Source: Craspedostauros australis (taxonomy: Eukaryota > Bacillariophyta > Bacillariophyceae > Mastogloiales > Achnanthaceae). From it: DNA of 64,000 nucleotides. Below, piece after piece: positions 25,123-35,900 of the stretch (position 1 is its first letter; every line of letters begins with the position of its first letter). Both the position numbers and the translations under genes were made by a program. Below the pieces are notes generated by a model that was given only the letters and a program-made list of their open reading frames with translations, was not told the origin of the DNA and ran no database searches. The DNA is taken from positions 344,001 through 408,000 of the forward strand of contig JAMXDE010000030.1 of the NCBI GenBank assembly GCA_026770025.1. Reading direction: 5' to 3'.

Positions 25123-27720
25123 ATGACGCCACCAAGGAAACGAGCCCCTCGCTTCATGAAAAGGGGAGTCGACGCCAAGCTCCTCATCCGTGAGCTTGCA
25201 GCTGATCCCAACTTGTGGATGTGGGAGCCTCGCCACATCCGAGACAAGTATCCAACCCTCGCAAAGTATCCAGCAAAGAACTTCATCAAAGGGTATGTGA
25301 TGCTGAAGAAAACGCTCGTGAAGAACAAGATCTTCTTTGGTAAGTCAACTCCAATGCAGGCAACGTGTGGGCCCGACCACTCGGTGGACACATTCGTTTG
25401 GGGTGGTGGCGATTGCCCTGTTGCATTTCTTGTCCTCAAACTTTGCTTTGATCATGCTGCACAAACACATCACAACTCACAAGCAACCACTCGATCTCTT
25501 CATCTGTTTGCTTTTGTGAGGGTTTTGGCAGCAAATGGACGCTTCAATCCAGACGCATCAGGTAACTTGGCCATGCATCTTCGCCCCATCGATGAGCCAG
25601 AGGGCTTCGACAACACAAAGCCCTCGAAATCTCCTCCTGCAAAGGCCGTCGCAGAAACCACAACAACACCCACAATGACAGCACTCTCCGAAAACGCTGC
25701 CACCAACACAGACAAGAGTTGCCATGGAGAAGGGGATCAAAACCCATCTTCGCAAATGGCATCAAGCACCAATGGGTCGGTCCCAAATGTTGCCTTCCTC
25801 AATGATGACTGGGCCATGGGCGACTTTGGCGAGGAAATTTCATCAGTGTTTGGTCGAGAAATGGACTTCGATGATGACATTGAAGTTGTGGGCATGACAG
25901 GCCCTCCACCATACAACTCACTGACAGCAAGATATGGTCATTTCTTTGACATGGCCGAGAACTCTCGCGTCGCCCAGTTCTCTTCCGTCCCAACACATGT
26001 GGACGTCTTCTACACTACGCAATTGTGGAGGCCGAAGGGAGAGGCATTCCGGATGATCAGCATCGACTTCTACATGCCTGCAGCCACCATCCAGCAGGAT
26101 ACACAGCTGACCATTCAATATCGCGAAGTGGGTGGGGTGCCTCGGCCCTTTGTGGTGCTGAAGTATCGGCCTCCAGTGGCCATTGGGGCAAAGGGGGGTA
26201 TTGCAAAGGCCATTTGCAACCTTCAGGCGACCCACTTCGTCGACGCAGCACAGAAGGCACAAGCACACGACCTGCAAATGCAGAAGGCCGGTTTTGCAAA
26301 GGGGCACTGGTGCGAAATGCTCGTGCCGATGCCCTTTGCTATCGACACCATGTTCTGCCCATCCGCTTGCGGCACGCTGGGGGGCGTTGTCTGGCTCAAT
26401 CATGTGATGCCAGACAACAATGGGCAACCACGTAAAGTCCTCATCTTGTCGACGAGGGTGAAGGAGAAGACAACGACTGTGGGAATGACGTGCAAGTTTT
26501 CAAAAATGCACGCACTTGGTTTCAACTCAGGCGGAACCAATGCCATCGACAAAGGGGCCAAGTCACAAATGCTACCTTCACAGTCACACAGAATCCCCCA
26601 ATACACGGACAACAACAGCAACTCCAGCAACCCGCCATCTGCCAGCAATGCCCAGAAGGTGACCCCATGGCCACAACCCTTACAACCCAGGAGCCCAATG
26701 GGCAGCCGCATTCAACCACGCTTCCGATCGGCAAGAACGACAAAGAATCTCCGCACCTTTGGAGCACGCAACATGCTTCATGGAGACGATCAATCAGTCA
26801 CGACGCAGGTGACTCAGGTGTTGGAAGCCCAACTCGAATGCCAGGTTGAGAGGGTGGCCGAACTTGAGCTGAGGGTGGCACTGCGAAAGCAGGCTGCCAG
26901 AGAAAGGGCAGAGCTGAGACGGCAAGGACAGCTCAACCAGAGCTGTCCGGGAATGGTGGTGACTGGCGGTACAGCTTCTGACGAGGCTGCCAGAAACCTT
27001 CCTGATGGCGTCTTCAACAAAATGGACGACCTCACCAGACCGTATTTCGTAAAGGGCCCAGGATCAGTCCAGCACCCGGCAATGATGCAGAATGGTCAGA
27101 CTGGGACGGGCAACATGCAGTCGACGAATCTGCAGCAACTCAGCACAGGACAGATCCTTCCGCACGGACGGGAGGAAGGAATATCGGCAACAACAACAGC
27201 TCAGATGTCTCCTCCACCAACACGAGATGTTGATCCATGTGAAGGAATGCTGGTCCTTGCGGACCAAGCCAACAAACTGACAGAGGCAGCAGCGGTGGGA
27301 GCAGCAGCAGCAGAAGCAACCAACCTTGCAACTGCAACAACCACCATCACAGCGGGGTCCACAGCTGTAAATACGAATCAGAATCCGGAAGGAGAGAATG
27401 TGAGGCAATCCGCAGGCAGTGCAGGCGCTCAGATGACCAGTCAGGAGGCGCCAAACCAACCTGAAGGCGGAGGGGATGGGCCAACAACCAACTACTCCTT
27501 GGTCGAAGATGTTGAGATAGTGCAGGACCCAACAGCACCATTGAATGCTGCAGAAGCACCATTGAATGTTGATGAAGCACCATTGAATGTTGATGAGGCA
27601 CCATTGAATGTTGACGAGGCACCATTGAATGTTGACGAGGCAATGGACATGACCGGAGATGGAGAGAGGCAGGGTGACAATGGAGGCAGTGACGGAAACG
27701 AGCATGACACAACAAACTAA
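25123..27720 (+). CDS. Unknown 801-aa protein, probable second ORF of the Harbinger-like element
   Basis: Exon 1 is 25123-25339 and exon 2 is 25532-27720. The 192-nt intron has donor G|GTAAGT and acceptor TTGGCAG|CA, in phase 1. No family is recognised. Visible parts: a basic N-terminus (TPPRKRAPRFMKRG) with a helical segment reading AKLLIRELAADPNLWMW and IRDKYPTLAKYPAKNF, which looks like a small DNA- or protein-binding domain; a Thr/Ser-rich acidic linker; a globular core (about 230-430, from SLTARYGHFFDMAENSRV to GMTCKFSKM) rich in beta-type patterns and tryptophans; a Gln/Pro-rich stretch; a coiled coil (about 560-605, LEAQLECQVERVAELELRVA); and an acidic tail with five 7-aa repeats (APLNVDE). 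It is divergent to the transposase across the repeat arrays, which suggests a shared element and shared control. A host gene remains possible. Confidence 0.6.
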   Translation: MTPPRKRAPRFMKRGVDAKLLIRELAADPNLWMWEPRHIRDKYPTLAKYPAKNFIKGYVMLKKTLVKNKIFFGKSTPMQATCGPDHSVDTFVWGGGDCPVAFLVLKLCFDHAAQTHHNSQATTRSLHLFAFVRVLAANGRFNPDASGNLAMHLRPIDEPEGFDNTKPSKSPPAKAVAETTTTPTMTALSENAATNTDKSCHGEGDQNPSSQMASSTNGSVPNVAFLNDDWAMGDFGEEISSVFGREMDFDDDIEVVGMTGPPPYNSLTARYGHFFDMAENSRVAQFSSVPTHVDVFYTTQLWRPKGEAFRMISIDFYMPAATIQQDTQLTIQYREVGGVPRPFVVLKYRPPVAIGAKGGIAKAICNLQATHFVDAAQKAQAHDLQMQKAGFAKGHWCEMLVPMPFAIDTMFCPSACGTLGGVVWLNHVMPDNNGQPRKVLILSTRVKEKTTTVGMTCKFSKMHALGFNSGGTNAIDKGAKSQMLPSQSHRIPQYTDNNSNSSNPPSASNAQKVTPWPQPLQPRSPMGSRIQPRFRSARTTKNLRTFGARNMLHGDDQSVTTQVTQVLEAQLECQVERVAELELRVALRKQAARERAELRRQGQLNQSCPGMVVTGGTASDEAARNLPDGVFNKMDDLTRPYFVKGPGSVQHPAMMQNGQTGTGNMQSTNLQQLSTGQILPHGREEGISATTTAQMSPPPTRDVDPCEGMLVLADQANKLTEAAAVGAAAAEATNLATATTTITAGSTAVNTNQNPEGENVRQSAGSAGAQMTSQEAPNQPEGGGDGPTTNYSLVEDVEIVQDPTAPLNAAEAPLNVDEAPLNVDEAPLNVDEAPLNVDEAMDMTGDGERQGDNGGSDGNEHDTTN
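27535..27639 (+). repeat. 21-bp coding tandem repeat, five units
   Basis: One APLNAAE unit and four APLNVDE units (GCACCATTGAATGTTGATGA-type DNA) in the C-terminal tail of the 801-aa protein. Confidence 0.9.
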
Positions 27721-29606
27721 GCAGCAACCACGTGAGAAATAGATACACACCTTTGAAGAATCTATTGTGGATGTAGTGTGCTCATGATAGTCGGAACAAA
27801 CGAGGAAGTACTGAATGGTTGATTTGTACCACAAGAAGAATGACATTGTGTGGGTAGTGGGAGAGTAGAAGGAAGCACAAGTTGGCCATGACAATGAGGA
27901 ATGTCCGGACAACACACACGATCAGGCGACAGGGTGTAAAAGTCAAAAATGGAGCCACGAATCTGGGTTTTGCATAAATCAGGATGATTGTGCAAACAAC
28001 TGACAGGAAGAAGGCTGAAAGATGGCAAATTTTCAGTTTGGTTTTTGACTTTTGGACTGTAGATTATGGAAGAAACTGTTGTTGCCTTATCATGGGAAAT
28101 GAAAAATTACCGTCTTTCCCCCCCCCCCCAAGGGGGAGGAAGCGAAGTGTCATCCACTTTGCACGTTCACGACTCCGTTTCCCTTCCTTCCCTGCTGCTC
28201 GGTGTTCTTCTTGCTTGACATCAAGGAGGTGTCACGATGCAGTTTCAAGAGTGACAATTGTGGTGATGCCCACCATCGAACTGGCGCAGGGAAATCAACA
28301 AAGAGGGAACGAGCGCCCTGTCGAGTGAAGTCGTGTGATGCGATCAACCTTGTGATCATGAACTTCTCTGTTGCGATGATCACAAATCACAAAAGCATCA
28401 AGAGAGATAGCCTTCCGAACACCCAACACCCCAAAGCCCCAAAGCCCCACAGTTCCACGCACCCACCACCGACCTACCACACACACACAAGCACGCACAC
28501 AAGCACACCAACAACAGCACCTTCATAACAACATGTTTGCCTCAGGACTTTTCAGAGATCGACACGATATTTTGCGAGCAACGCACAAGAAGACACAGAC
28601 CGCCACACAGCCTGCCATGATCAAGCCAATGCAATTAGCCCACGATGGGACGCAGGTGCTGTCCACGTCCCCGCATACGGCAGATGATCACACAACCGAT
28701 TGCCTCATAATGGACATGGCTGCCATGTTTGGATTCGAATGAAGGGAGATGCGGGACAAGCGATGATGCACACCGTACACCATCATAAAAGCGGCGCCGC
28801 AGCTCGAGCAATGCTCTGCGGCAATGTTCCGCATCCGTGTACCTGAAGGCATGCTCAAATACGAGCATGGTATGATACCACATGTACTTGCACCATACCC
28901 ATGGACAGCGGACAAAGAGAATGAACGCCGGGCAGAACAATGTTGCGCAAGTATGGGCCATCCATCCAAGCCAAAGGCGATGGACTTGGAGGAAAACCAG
29001 TAGCGCACACACTCACGCTCACGCAAACCACCAAAGACGGTGATCCATCCCCATGCGCATCGAGCAATCCGTTAATGCTCGAATGCTGCCAACGGTGGTT
29101 GAGCAGGTTCGAACGGAGTATGCTACTGTGTCATACTCGTACGTATTCTCATAACTTTGCCAGCGGCTGTGTGCTGGTACCATGCGCTGTGAACAACTCA
29201 GTGTATTGTACTATGTCAGAGACACACATCTAACGACGATACAGAGCCTGCACCATGCATGCTCATAATAATGTACCATAACAGTAATCATGATAGAAGA
29301 AGTATAATTATCCAAACCCCGGAATCTTGCAAAGCTTCTTTGTTGTGCACAGTTCGCGCAGGTTTGCCTTCAAGTTACACTCATACCCACAAGGGTCGAT
29401 CGTACTCTCCACTAATACGTACTCAGAGCGTGCCAAGTACAGCAGGAGGTTTGCTGTTTAGTTTACCATGCGTACCATAGTCGTATGCGCACACGAGCAC
29501 ACGCTCGTACAGTCATGTATTGAACCGATACGATACTCCACAGCATGCCTGTAGGTACGCGCATCATCCTCTCAACGCAAACGATCGCAAGTACCAGCGA
29601 AAGCGT
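27721..29606. other. Mostly gene-free 1.9 kb
   Basis: Holds a C12 homopolymer at 28118-28129 followed by A2G5, an AC/AG-rich leader-like stretch at about 28430-28530 and one doubtful small ORF (listed separately). Palindrome-like GTACGAG/CTCGTAC words recur near 29140 and 29500. No transposon end could be identified. Confidence 0.5.
28533..28742 (+). CDS. Doubtful 69-aa small protein
   Basis: ATG at 28533 follows a CA-rich leader like those before real starts in this window. The protein starts MFASGLFRDRHDILRATHKK and ends LIMDMAAMFGFE. There is no hydrophobic segment and no recognised family. It could be chance, or an exon of an unrecognised gene. Confidence 0.25.
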   Translation: MFASGLFRDRHDILRATHKKTQTATQPAMIKPMQLAHDGTQVLSTSPHTADDHTTDCLIMDMAAMFGFE

Positions 29607-30578
29607 TCAATGACCCCCACGAGAAAAGGAGAGATATGCCGTCCAAACAAAGCTCACGACGTGTCGGACCGGCAGCCGCAAGTACAGCGGGACCGAGAAG
29701 CAGATCAAATCGGCAGGGAGCCAGACCTTGATCAAATCCGCTTCGTCCTTGGAGAAGTTGGTCTGGTAGCTATCAATTCCTGTCTGGAACCACACAGACG
29801 GATCGATGGAACCGCTGAAGACGCTCGCCTTGAAGATGTAGAACGTTGGGAGGTAGACCAGTGTGAGCACGGTCAGATCCAGCCCAGTTTGAGCAGCCAG
29901 CGCTTTCAGCCCGGGCACGTCCTTCAGCTTTTTGCTCCAGGACTGCTGTGTGAACTTGTCCACATCAAAGACTTTCTTGAAGAACTGGACCTGGTACAGG
30001 TACTGGAAGGCACCCAAGTAGGTGGCGCCGAAGAGGCAGAAGAGAAGGCTCCGTTGCAGATCCACTTCGGCGATGGGCGTTTGCGCAATGACGGTCTGCG
30101 CCAACAAGTCTGCCGCGGTCGTCTTGGTCGTGGCAATCAGCAGGTTGTTGGCAAACGGATACGCCTTGGCGAATTCGACGTAGGAGAATGGAGAACCTGG
30201 AGTGGATGACTCCACGATGTCCTGCTTCGCGGCCTGCTTTGCAGCGGCGGTTGGCGTTGACTGGAATTGAGAGAAGAATGATCTGGCCTCATCCTTGGCT
30301 TCCTTCTCAAACGAACGACCGCTGGCCGTCTCTTCTTTCGTTGCCAGCAGCTGCGATGTTCTCCTCGTCGGGGCCGCAAGCGCGATCGACCACGAATCGA
30401 AATCGACAACGTTGGCCTTTCCTTGTGTCCATGATGTCCTCATGGTTGCAGCTATGCCAACACCCTGCGAGATCGGCGAGAATGCAACGCCACGACCCAC
30501 GAGTGCAAGGAGTTGTGTGCCACCAAGAAGCGCACCGATGGAGACCAGTCTGCCAAACACGCTATTCTGTCTCATCAT
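29607..30578 (-). CDS. Mpv17/PMP22-family membrane protein with plastid-type presequence
   Basis: 323 aa, intronless. I start at the ATG at 30578 (MMRQNSVFGRLV); the longer frame begins with TTG. Residues 8-30 are a hydrophobic signal-like stretch ending in GRGVAFSP, matching the A-x-F-x-P plastid-import motif, followed by a Ser/Thr/Lys-rich transit region. The mature part carries Mpv17/PMP22 traits: KTTAADLLAQTVI near its start, FGATYLGAFQYLYQV, and a C-terminal FVWTAYLSF (family: W-x-x-YLS) after QTNFSKDEADLIKVWLPADL. The canonical WP-x-Q-x-x-NF box is diverged. Family members form channels or stabilise organelle membranes, normally in mitochondria or peroxisomes, so a plastid envelope location would be a variation. 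Confidence 0.72.
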   Translation of the reverse strand: MMRQNSVFGRLVSIGALLGGTQLLALVGRGVAFSPISQGVGIAATMRTSWTQGKANVVDFDSWSIALAAPTRRTSQLLATKEETASGRSFEKEAKDEARSFFSQFQSTPTAAAKQAAKQDIVESSTPGSPFSYVEFAKAYPFANNLLIATTKTTAADLLAQTVIAQTPIAEVDLQRSLLFCLFGATYLGAFQYLYQVQFFKKVFDVDKFTQQSWSKKLKDVPGLKALAAQTGLDLTVLTLVYLPTFYIFKASVFSGSIDPSVWFQTGIDSYQTNFSKDEADLIKVWLPADLICFSVPLYLRLPVRHVVSFVWTAYLSFSRGGH

Positions 30579-31381
30579 CGTTTTCTCCGTCTCGTATCGT
30601 ACGATTACTGATACTATCCAAGAGTGATCGTGATCGTGTATGTGTTTTGAGAGTGTAGTGTTGAGTGTCTGAGTATTGCTGGAGTATTCCTCTGCCTCCT
30701 CTTCGCTTTTCGTTGTTGATGTTGTTGGACGAACTGCGACACTGCAGTCCAAGGTTGGTTTGTGAGCGTTTTATCGAGAACGGAATCAACAAATGAGCTG
30801 AATTCAATCAGGTGCGTCGTGCGTGTACGCGCTGACGTCATCGTATGCCATCGTCGTAACCAACACAACACGCGAGCGCAACAACAACGAAACCAAGATG
30901 AAATTGGAATCGTAATGTCAAAATGGTGAAATATTCACGAGAACCCCGAAACGCGGAACCTGGAATTAAGTTATGTAATTAGAACAAATGCCTCACCCTC
31001 CAACATCATGTTCTGGCCACATCCAACCAACCAACCAAAGACACAAACAAACAAGAGCGTGATTTGAGTAGAGTACGAGCCACTCTCATCTGCTCCATTG
31101 TGCTCTGCTCTGATCAAGTTCCATCCCAATCTTCCACAGACAGAGCTGAGCTTGTGATTTGTTGGGGAGACACATCCTGGTATTACATAACATAATACAT
31201 AGTCGTATCGCGTACTTGAAACTGCAACAGAAACAGCAAGCAAAATACATGACGGAGAGAAAGATATTATGCAACTGCGCGTACTTGAAACGGCAACAGA
31301 AACAGCAAGCGAACTCATCAACGAGCAAATCACCAATCGGATCATCACCAACATCAGCAGCACCAGCAGCAGAAACCACCG
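30579..31381. promoter_or_regulatory. Divergent promoter region with a 36-bp direct repeat
   Basis: This lies between the Mpv17-like gene (-) and QTRT1 (+). A 36-bp direct repeat occurs at 31209-31244 and 31278-31313 (CGCGTACTTGAAAC then GCAACAGAAACAGCAAGC, two mismatches), 69 bases apart and within about 175 bases of the QTRT1 ATG. A CCAA tract lies at 31024-31037. No gene seen. Confidence 0.55.
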
Positions 31382-32974
31382 ATGGGGAATGTTGAAGAAC
31401 AACGTCAGAGCCATGATGAGGAGTCAAGGAAACGAAGGGTGATGCTCACGAATCCAGATCCTATCAAGCCGGAATGGAAGGCGCTGCCGAAGGAATTGGA
31501 AGCGGTTGATTTTTCGCAACGCGTGGTTTGGGGGAAGCATGATCCGGACAAGATGCCAATCGTGCCGGTCGGAACTCCCCCGGTCTACAAGGAAACGTCA
31601 CCCGCGCTGTGCCATCAGATCCACGCAGTTTGTGGTCGAGCACGAGCTTGCTCCATCCACTTCGCTAAACAAGATCGCGACGGCAACGATCTGCAACGTC
31701 TTCCCGTGCCAACGCCACGTTTCATGCCCGTTGGAACCAAGGGGACGCTCAAAGGTATCCTTCCGGAAGAGATCGAGGCGTTGGGGTGCCCCATGATTCT
31801 TGGAAACACATACCACTTGGCCATCCAGCCGGGCACTGACATCGTCAAGGACCGAGGAGGGTTGCACAACTTCATGGGGGCCAAACATCGCGTCCCTGGC
31901 GTTGTTGATGAAGGCGACAGCATCGATGCTGCTGTTTCAATCTCTCCGCATACCAGTTATACTACCGAGCAACCACAGCAGCCACAGCGGCAACAACAGC
32001 AGGCACGTAAGAAAAGACTTGCGTACAGCATGTTGACAGACTCAGGCGGCTTCCAGATGGTGTCTCTGGCGGCCCTGTCCAAAGTCACCGAGGAAGGTGT
32101 GATTTTCGAAAATCCATTTTCAACGACTGGGGAGACCATGCTCCTGAGGCCCGAGGATTCCATTCGATATCAAAACGACATCGGTGCCGATGTCATGATG
32201 GCGCTGGATGATGTTGTCTCCAGCGTGAACACGGACGACGAACGATTCCTGATCGCCACCTACCGCACCCTGCGATGGCTCGACCGATGCTTCGATGCTC
32301 ATGAGCACCCGCAGACGCAAAATCTGTTCCCCATTGTGCAGGGTGCCTTGGATGTCTCTCTCGGAGGCATGCGCGAAAAGTGCCTGGCTGGATTCCGCCT
32401 GCGGGATCACAAAATACCAGGCTACGCCATCGGTGGCTTGGCGGGTGGAGAGACCAAGGACGATTTCTGGAAGGTCGTCAACCAGTGCTGCAAGGCTCTG
32501 CCCGATGCGAAGCCAAGATACCTGATGGGGGTCGGCTACCCTCTCGACCTCGTCATCTGCACCGCACTTGGCGTCGACATGTTCGATTGCGTGTATCCCA
32601 CCAGGACGGCGAGGTTCGGCGTCGCCCTTGTCACCGGCCCATCCCCAGGCACGCTCAAATTGAAGAACAAAGCTTGCGCCATCGATCCACGCGTCATCGA
32701 AGAGGGCTGCTCGTGTCCAGCATGCAAGCGTGGAGTGTCGCGAAGTCGACTGTACGCCCTGCTCAAGACGAACAACGTCCTCGCAGTTCAGCTCATTTCC
32801 CAGCACAATGTGGCATACATGATGAAGCTTGTTGGTGACATGAGAGATTCGATCATCGATCAATCCTTCCCGGACTTCGTCCGAACCTTCGTTACTACGC
32901 AATACACGACTGCAGAATCCGTCCCACGATGGGTTCGTGACGCTCTCGCCGAAGCAGGAATAACAAACATCTAA
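31382..32974 (+). CDS. QTRT1: Queuine tRNA-ribosyltransferase catalytic subunit
   Basis: 530 aa, intronless. The enzyme swaps guanine-34 for queuine in tRNAs with GUN anticodons (Asp, Asn, His, Tyr), usually as a heterodimer with QTRT2. The TIM-barrel marks are all present: LGNTYHL; TDSGGFQMVSL with general acid/base Asp220; GGLAGGE; YLMGVGYP; and GVDMFDCVYPTRTARFG with the nucleophile Asp402. The zinc site is Cys443, Cys445, Cys448 and His475. The presence of both catalytic Asp and full zinc set identifies the catalytic subunit and not the QTRT2 partner. It is longer than most family members (about 400 aa) because of an N-terminal extension of roughly 60 residues and a Gln/Arg-rich insertion (about 160-217) between HNFMG and the catalytic TDSGG. 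Confidence 0.95.
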   Translation: MGNVEEQRQSHDEESRKRRVMLTNPDPIKPEWKALPKELEAVDFSQRVVWGKHDPDKMPIVPVGTPPVYKETSPALCHQIHAVCGRARACSIHFAKQDRDGNDLQRLPVPTPRFMPVGTKGTLKGILPEEIEALGCPMILGNTYHLAIQPGTDIVKDRGGLHNFMGAKHRVPGVVDEGDSIDAAVSISPHTSYTTEQPQQPQRQQQQARKKRLAYSMLTDSGGFQMVSLAALSKVTEEGVIFENPFSTTGETMLLRPEDSIRYQNDIGADVMMALDDVVSSVNTDDERFLIATYRTLRWLDRCFDAHEHPQTQNLFPIVQGALDVSLGGMREKCLAGFRLRDHKIPGYAIGGLAGGETKDDFWKVVNQCCKALPDAKPRYLMGVGYPLDLVICTALGVDMFDCVYPTRTARFGVALVTGPSPGTLKLKNKACAIDPRVIEEGCSCPACKRGVSRSRLYALLKTNNVLAVQLISQHNVAYMMKLVGDMRDSIIDQSFPDFVRTFVTTQYTTAESVPRWVRDALAEAGITNI

Positions 32975-35900
32975 CGTTCATCGCGAATAAACCAAGTGTG
33001 GCAGTTAACCTCCCAAAGTTCATGCCTGCGAAACTCAGAAAATCTTGTGTGCTGTTGGAGCTGCAATCGGCTCTCCAGTGTCATCATGCCTTGATAGTTC
33101 CGTGCCGGAAGAAAATCAAAGATGAGGAAGTGCTGATGATACGTGCAAGTCCTTGATGCATTTGAATGCTCGTGATGGGTTGAATTCGACTGAACTCAAT
33201 TCTTGTCGCACGAACAGGTTTCAACGGCTCCGTGCTCGAGCTGAACAACTCTTCCAGCACAACGCAGAGACATTGTCTGTGTAACTTGTATCAGCTCCTG
33301 CGCGTTCGCAGGAGATTGCACGTCTTTGGAATTGTGGACAAAGAGAGGAGTTTCGAACATGAATCGAGGGGCAACTTCAAAACGCCCTCCAAACATGAAG
33401 TGGAGCGTGTCGATGCAATTTTGGAATAGTATATACCAACAAATAGACGAAAAACAATATTACTGGAAGGACAAAGGCATGCATTGACATCCAGGAGAAA
33501 CGGCAAAGCGAAGGAGAGAACTAAGAGGTCGGACGTAATTGGTCGCGAAATCAATTGCAACCAACCACTCCAAATCCAATCTTCGAGATGATATTGTACG
33601 AAGCAGTAGTAGTCTTGGGAATCCCGCAATGGCTATATGTGTTTCTTTCCATTGGCACACTTTGGGGGTCTGCACACAGATGATCATGAAATCGTCGCTC
33701 ATGTTGGCATTTCTACGAACCTTTGAAACTGTCGACGAGAATATCCTCAAGCATGGAGCAAGAGCAATACAGAACTACCCAATGGAGATTTGTCAGACGG
33801 GTGTAACACGACAATTGTATTCGACACAGTTTTCAGGTTCCAATCAATGTGGAGACAACTCGTAGACCTCACGTTGATCGTCCTGTCGCAGGCTATCTCT
33901 ATTCCTATTGGATCCACGTGGAAAATGCATAAACTCACACTATGCCACCTTCAGAAAATGCTTCTGCGGTATTAGTTCAATGGGCACTGTCAATAGAAGT
34001 AGTGATTCCGTTCATGCTCCCATCCAAGCCTTGCTGGTTCTTTCATTCAACAAGAACAGCAAAGCACGACGGCGTTGCATTGCTTGGTGTCTTCTCGAAG
34101 GCCTTTGACCACGACAGTTGACAAGATAAAATTTGGGATTTGTATCGTTGCTATGGTGAATAGTTCTTCAGAAATCTGGATTGAATCTGATTTTGTTGAA
34201 TGTTACACATGAAGGCGCTGCACGATATATTCTCCTCATTGTGGCAAAACAGAAATGATGTATGTGTTGGCGATCGACATAAAAATCTCAAAGCAAGGCT
34301 TGTTGGTTTCCAACTGCAATGTAAGAGACGAACACATGTCTGTTGTACTGCCATGGTTTTTCTTCCACACCTTTTACCAGTGGATTTTAGACCAATTGAA
34401 TACGAAAGTCAAGGACGAGAACCTGTCTTGGAAATTGGTCCGCAGTGAATCGCGCTCCTGTCGCCTGCCGTTCAGAAGACAAGAGATGGCTGCTCGATCC
34501 CTAAGTTTCTAGAAGCGTCGGACTACAATCCAGTCTTGCAAAGCTGGGTTCTCGACCTACGTTGGTTTCCCACTCACTTTCTTTGTTTACTTAGGATGAT
34601 CTTCTCAGAAGGACATTTTGATCTATCAACAAATGCGGAAGGCATTCAAATTTCGGCTTTGCCGCCCAAGTGAGGGAGATGCAAATAAAGTAGTGATGCG
34701 ATGAACGAAGTCAGTTGTGCAAAATTTCTATTCACGGAGTGTTCGTTTCCGCGTACGATCATCATGCATGAAGACATCATGGAACTGTTGGGTCTCGTTG
34801 AAATCAATTTCACGATTCTCCGTGGATTTATCACTCTTCCGTTTCTCGTAAACGTGTCCTCTTTGCAGGCGACTCATGAATGATGGCATCGTACAATACT
34901 AGACTGTTCTCACGTTCGTGACCCCCTCGACAGGCCATTAATGTTGCGCAAACTGCGTTCTGACTCCTACAATGTGTCGTAGAGAATCCCCAACCTTGCA
35001 ACGGTATCGAATCATTTGGTCCGATTGATGGGTCTGGTAGAGAATATCGACTTCGGTCACGAAGAGCGTCGAACGGTGTGTTGTCACTTTGCAGGAGTGC
35101 AGCGATTGACCAACAGGAAGTTCAGAATGTGCAGATATTGTAAATGATACAGCATTGGTTGAACCCGCATCCGGTAGAGGAGAGACCAAATGTAGTTAGA
35201 AAATTCTTCATTACAGATCGCATTCAGTCAAGGAATCTTGGGATGTCACCCTGCCCCATGGATACCATCAAGTGATGCCGAAACGAATACTTCGCAGTCT
35301 ATTTCTCACGCTTTGCTTCATCGCCTCGATGACAAATGCGCTGTTCAGCAGCGAAATCCTATGAGTGGTGTGTTGTTCCATCCACAAAACCCGGTGCCTT
35401 CGTCGAAGTCGGAGATTCCACTTCTTGGAACTCTCATGCACGACACTGTCCTTCATTTGATTCTCGTCTCTAAATCAATTGACGTGACTATCGATGGAAG
35501 TCTCTTCTGATCTGGCTATGTGTCGTTGTTTGCTCTCTCTCGCATTTCTCGCTCTTCTCGATCGCAACACATTTTCATATCACTTCAGAGTTGCAATCTG
35601 ATGGAGAAAGTCTCTCACTACACCACAAAATCCGCACGGAAATCTTGAGAAAACAACGTTTGTCCTCGAATCGCTTTGCAAACAACAGGTGGTTTTCAAT
35701 TCCTCTGGGAACAAACTCTGCTTTTCGGCCCTACGCTTTCAACCTGCGGATATGTGAGGCCACCACAGGTTTCAGTCCTGCGGAAATATTCCATCCCGAT
35801 CGTTCAACAACGTCTGTCAGCATACATGTCATCTCAATTGATGGACATCTATGAGATGAGACAGAAGCATCTGGAGGAGGTGCATTCGACCTCAAGAGGA

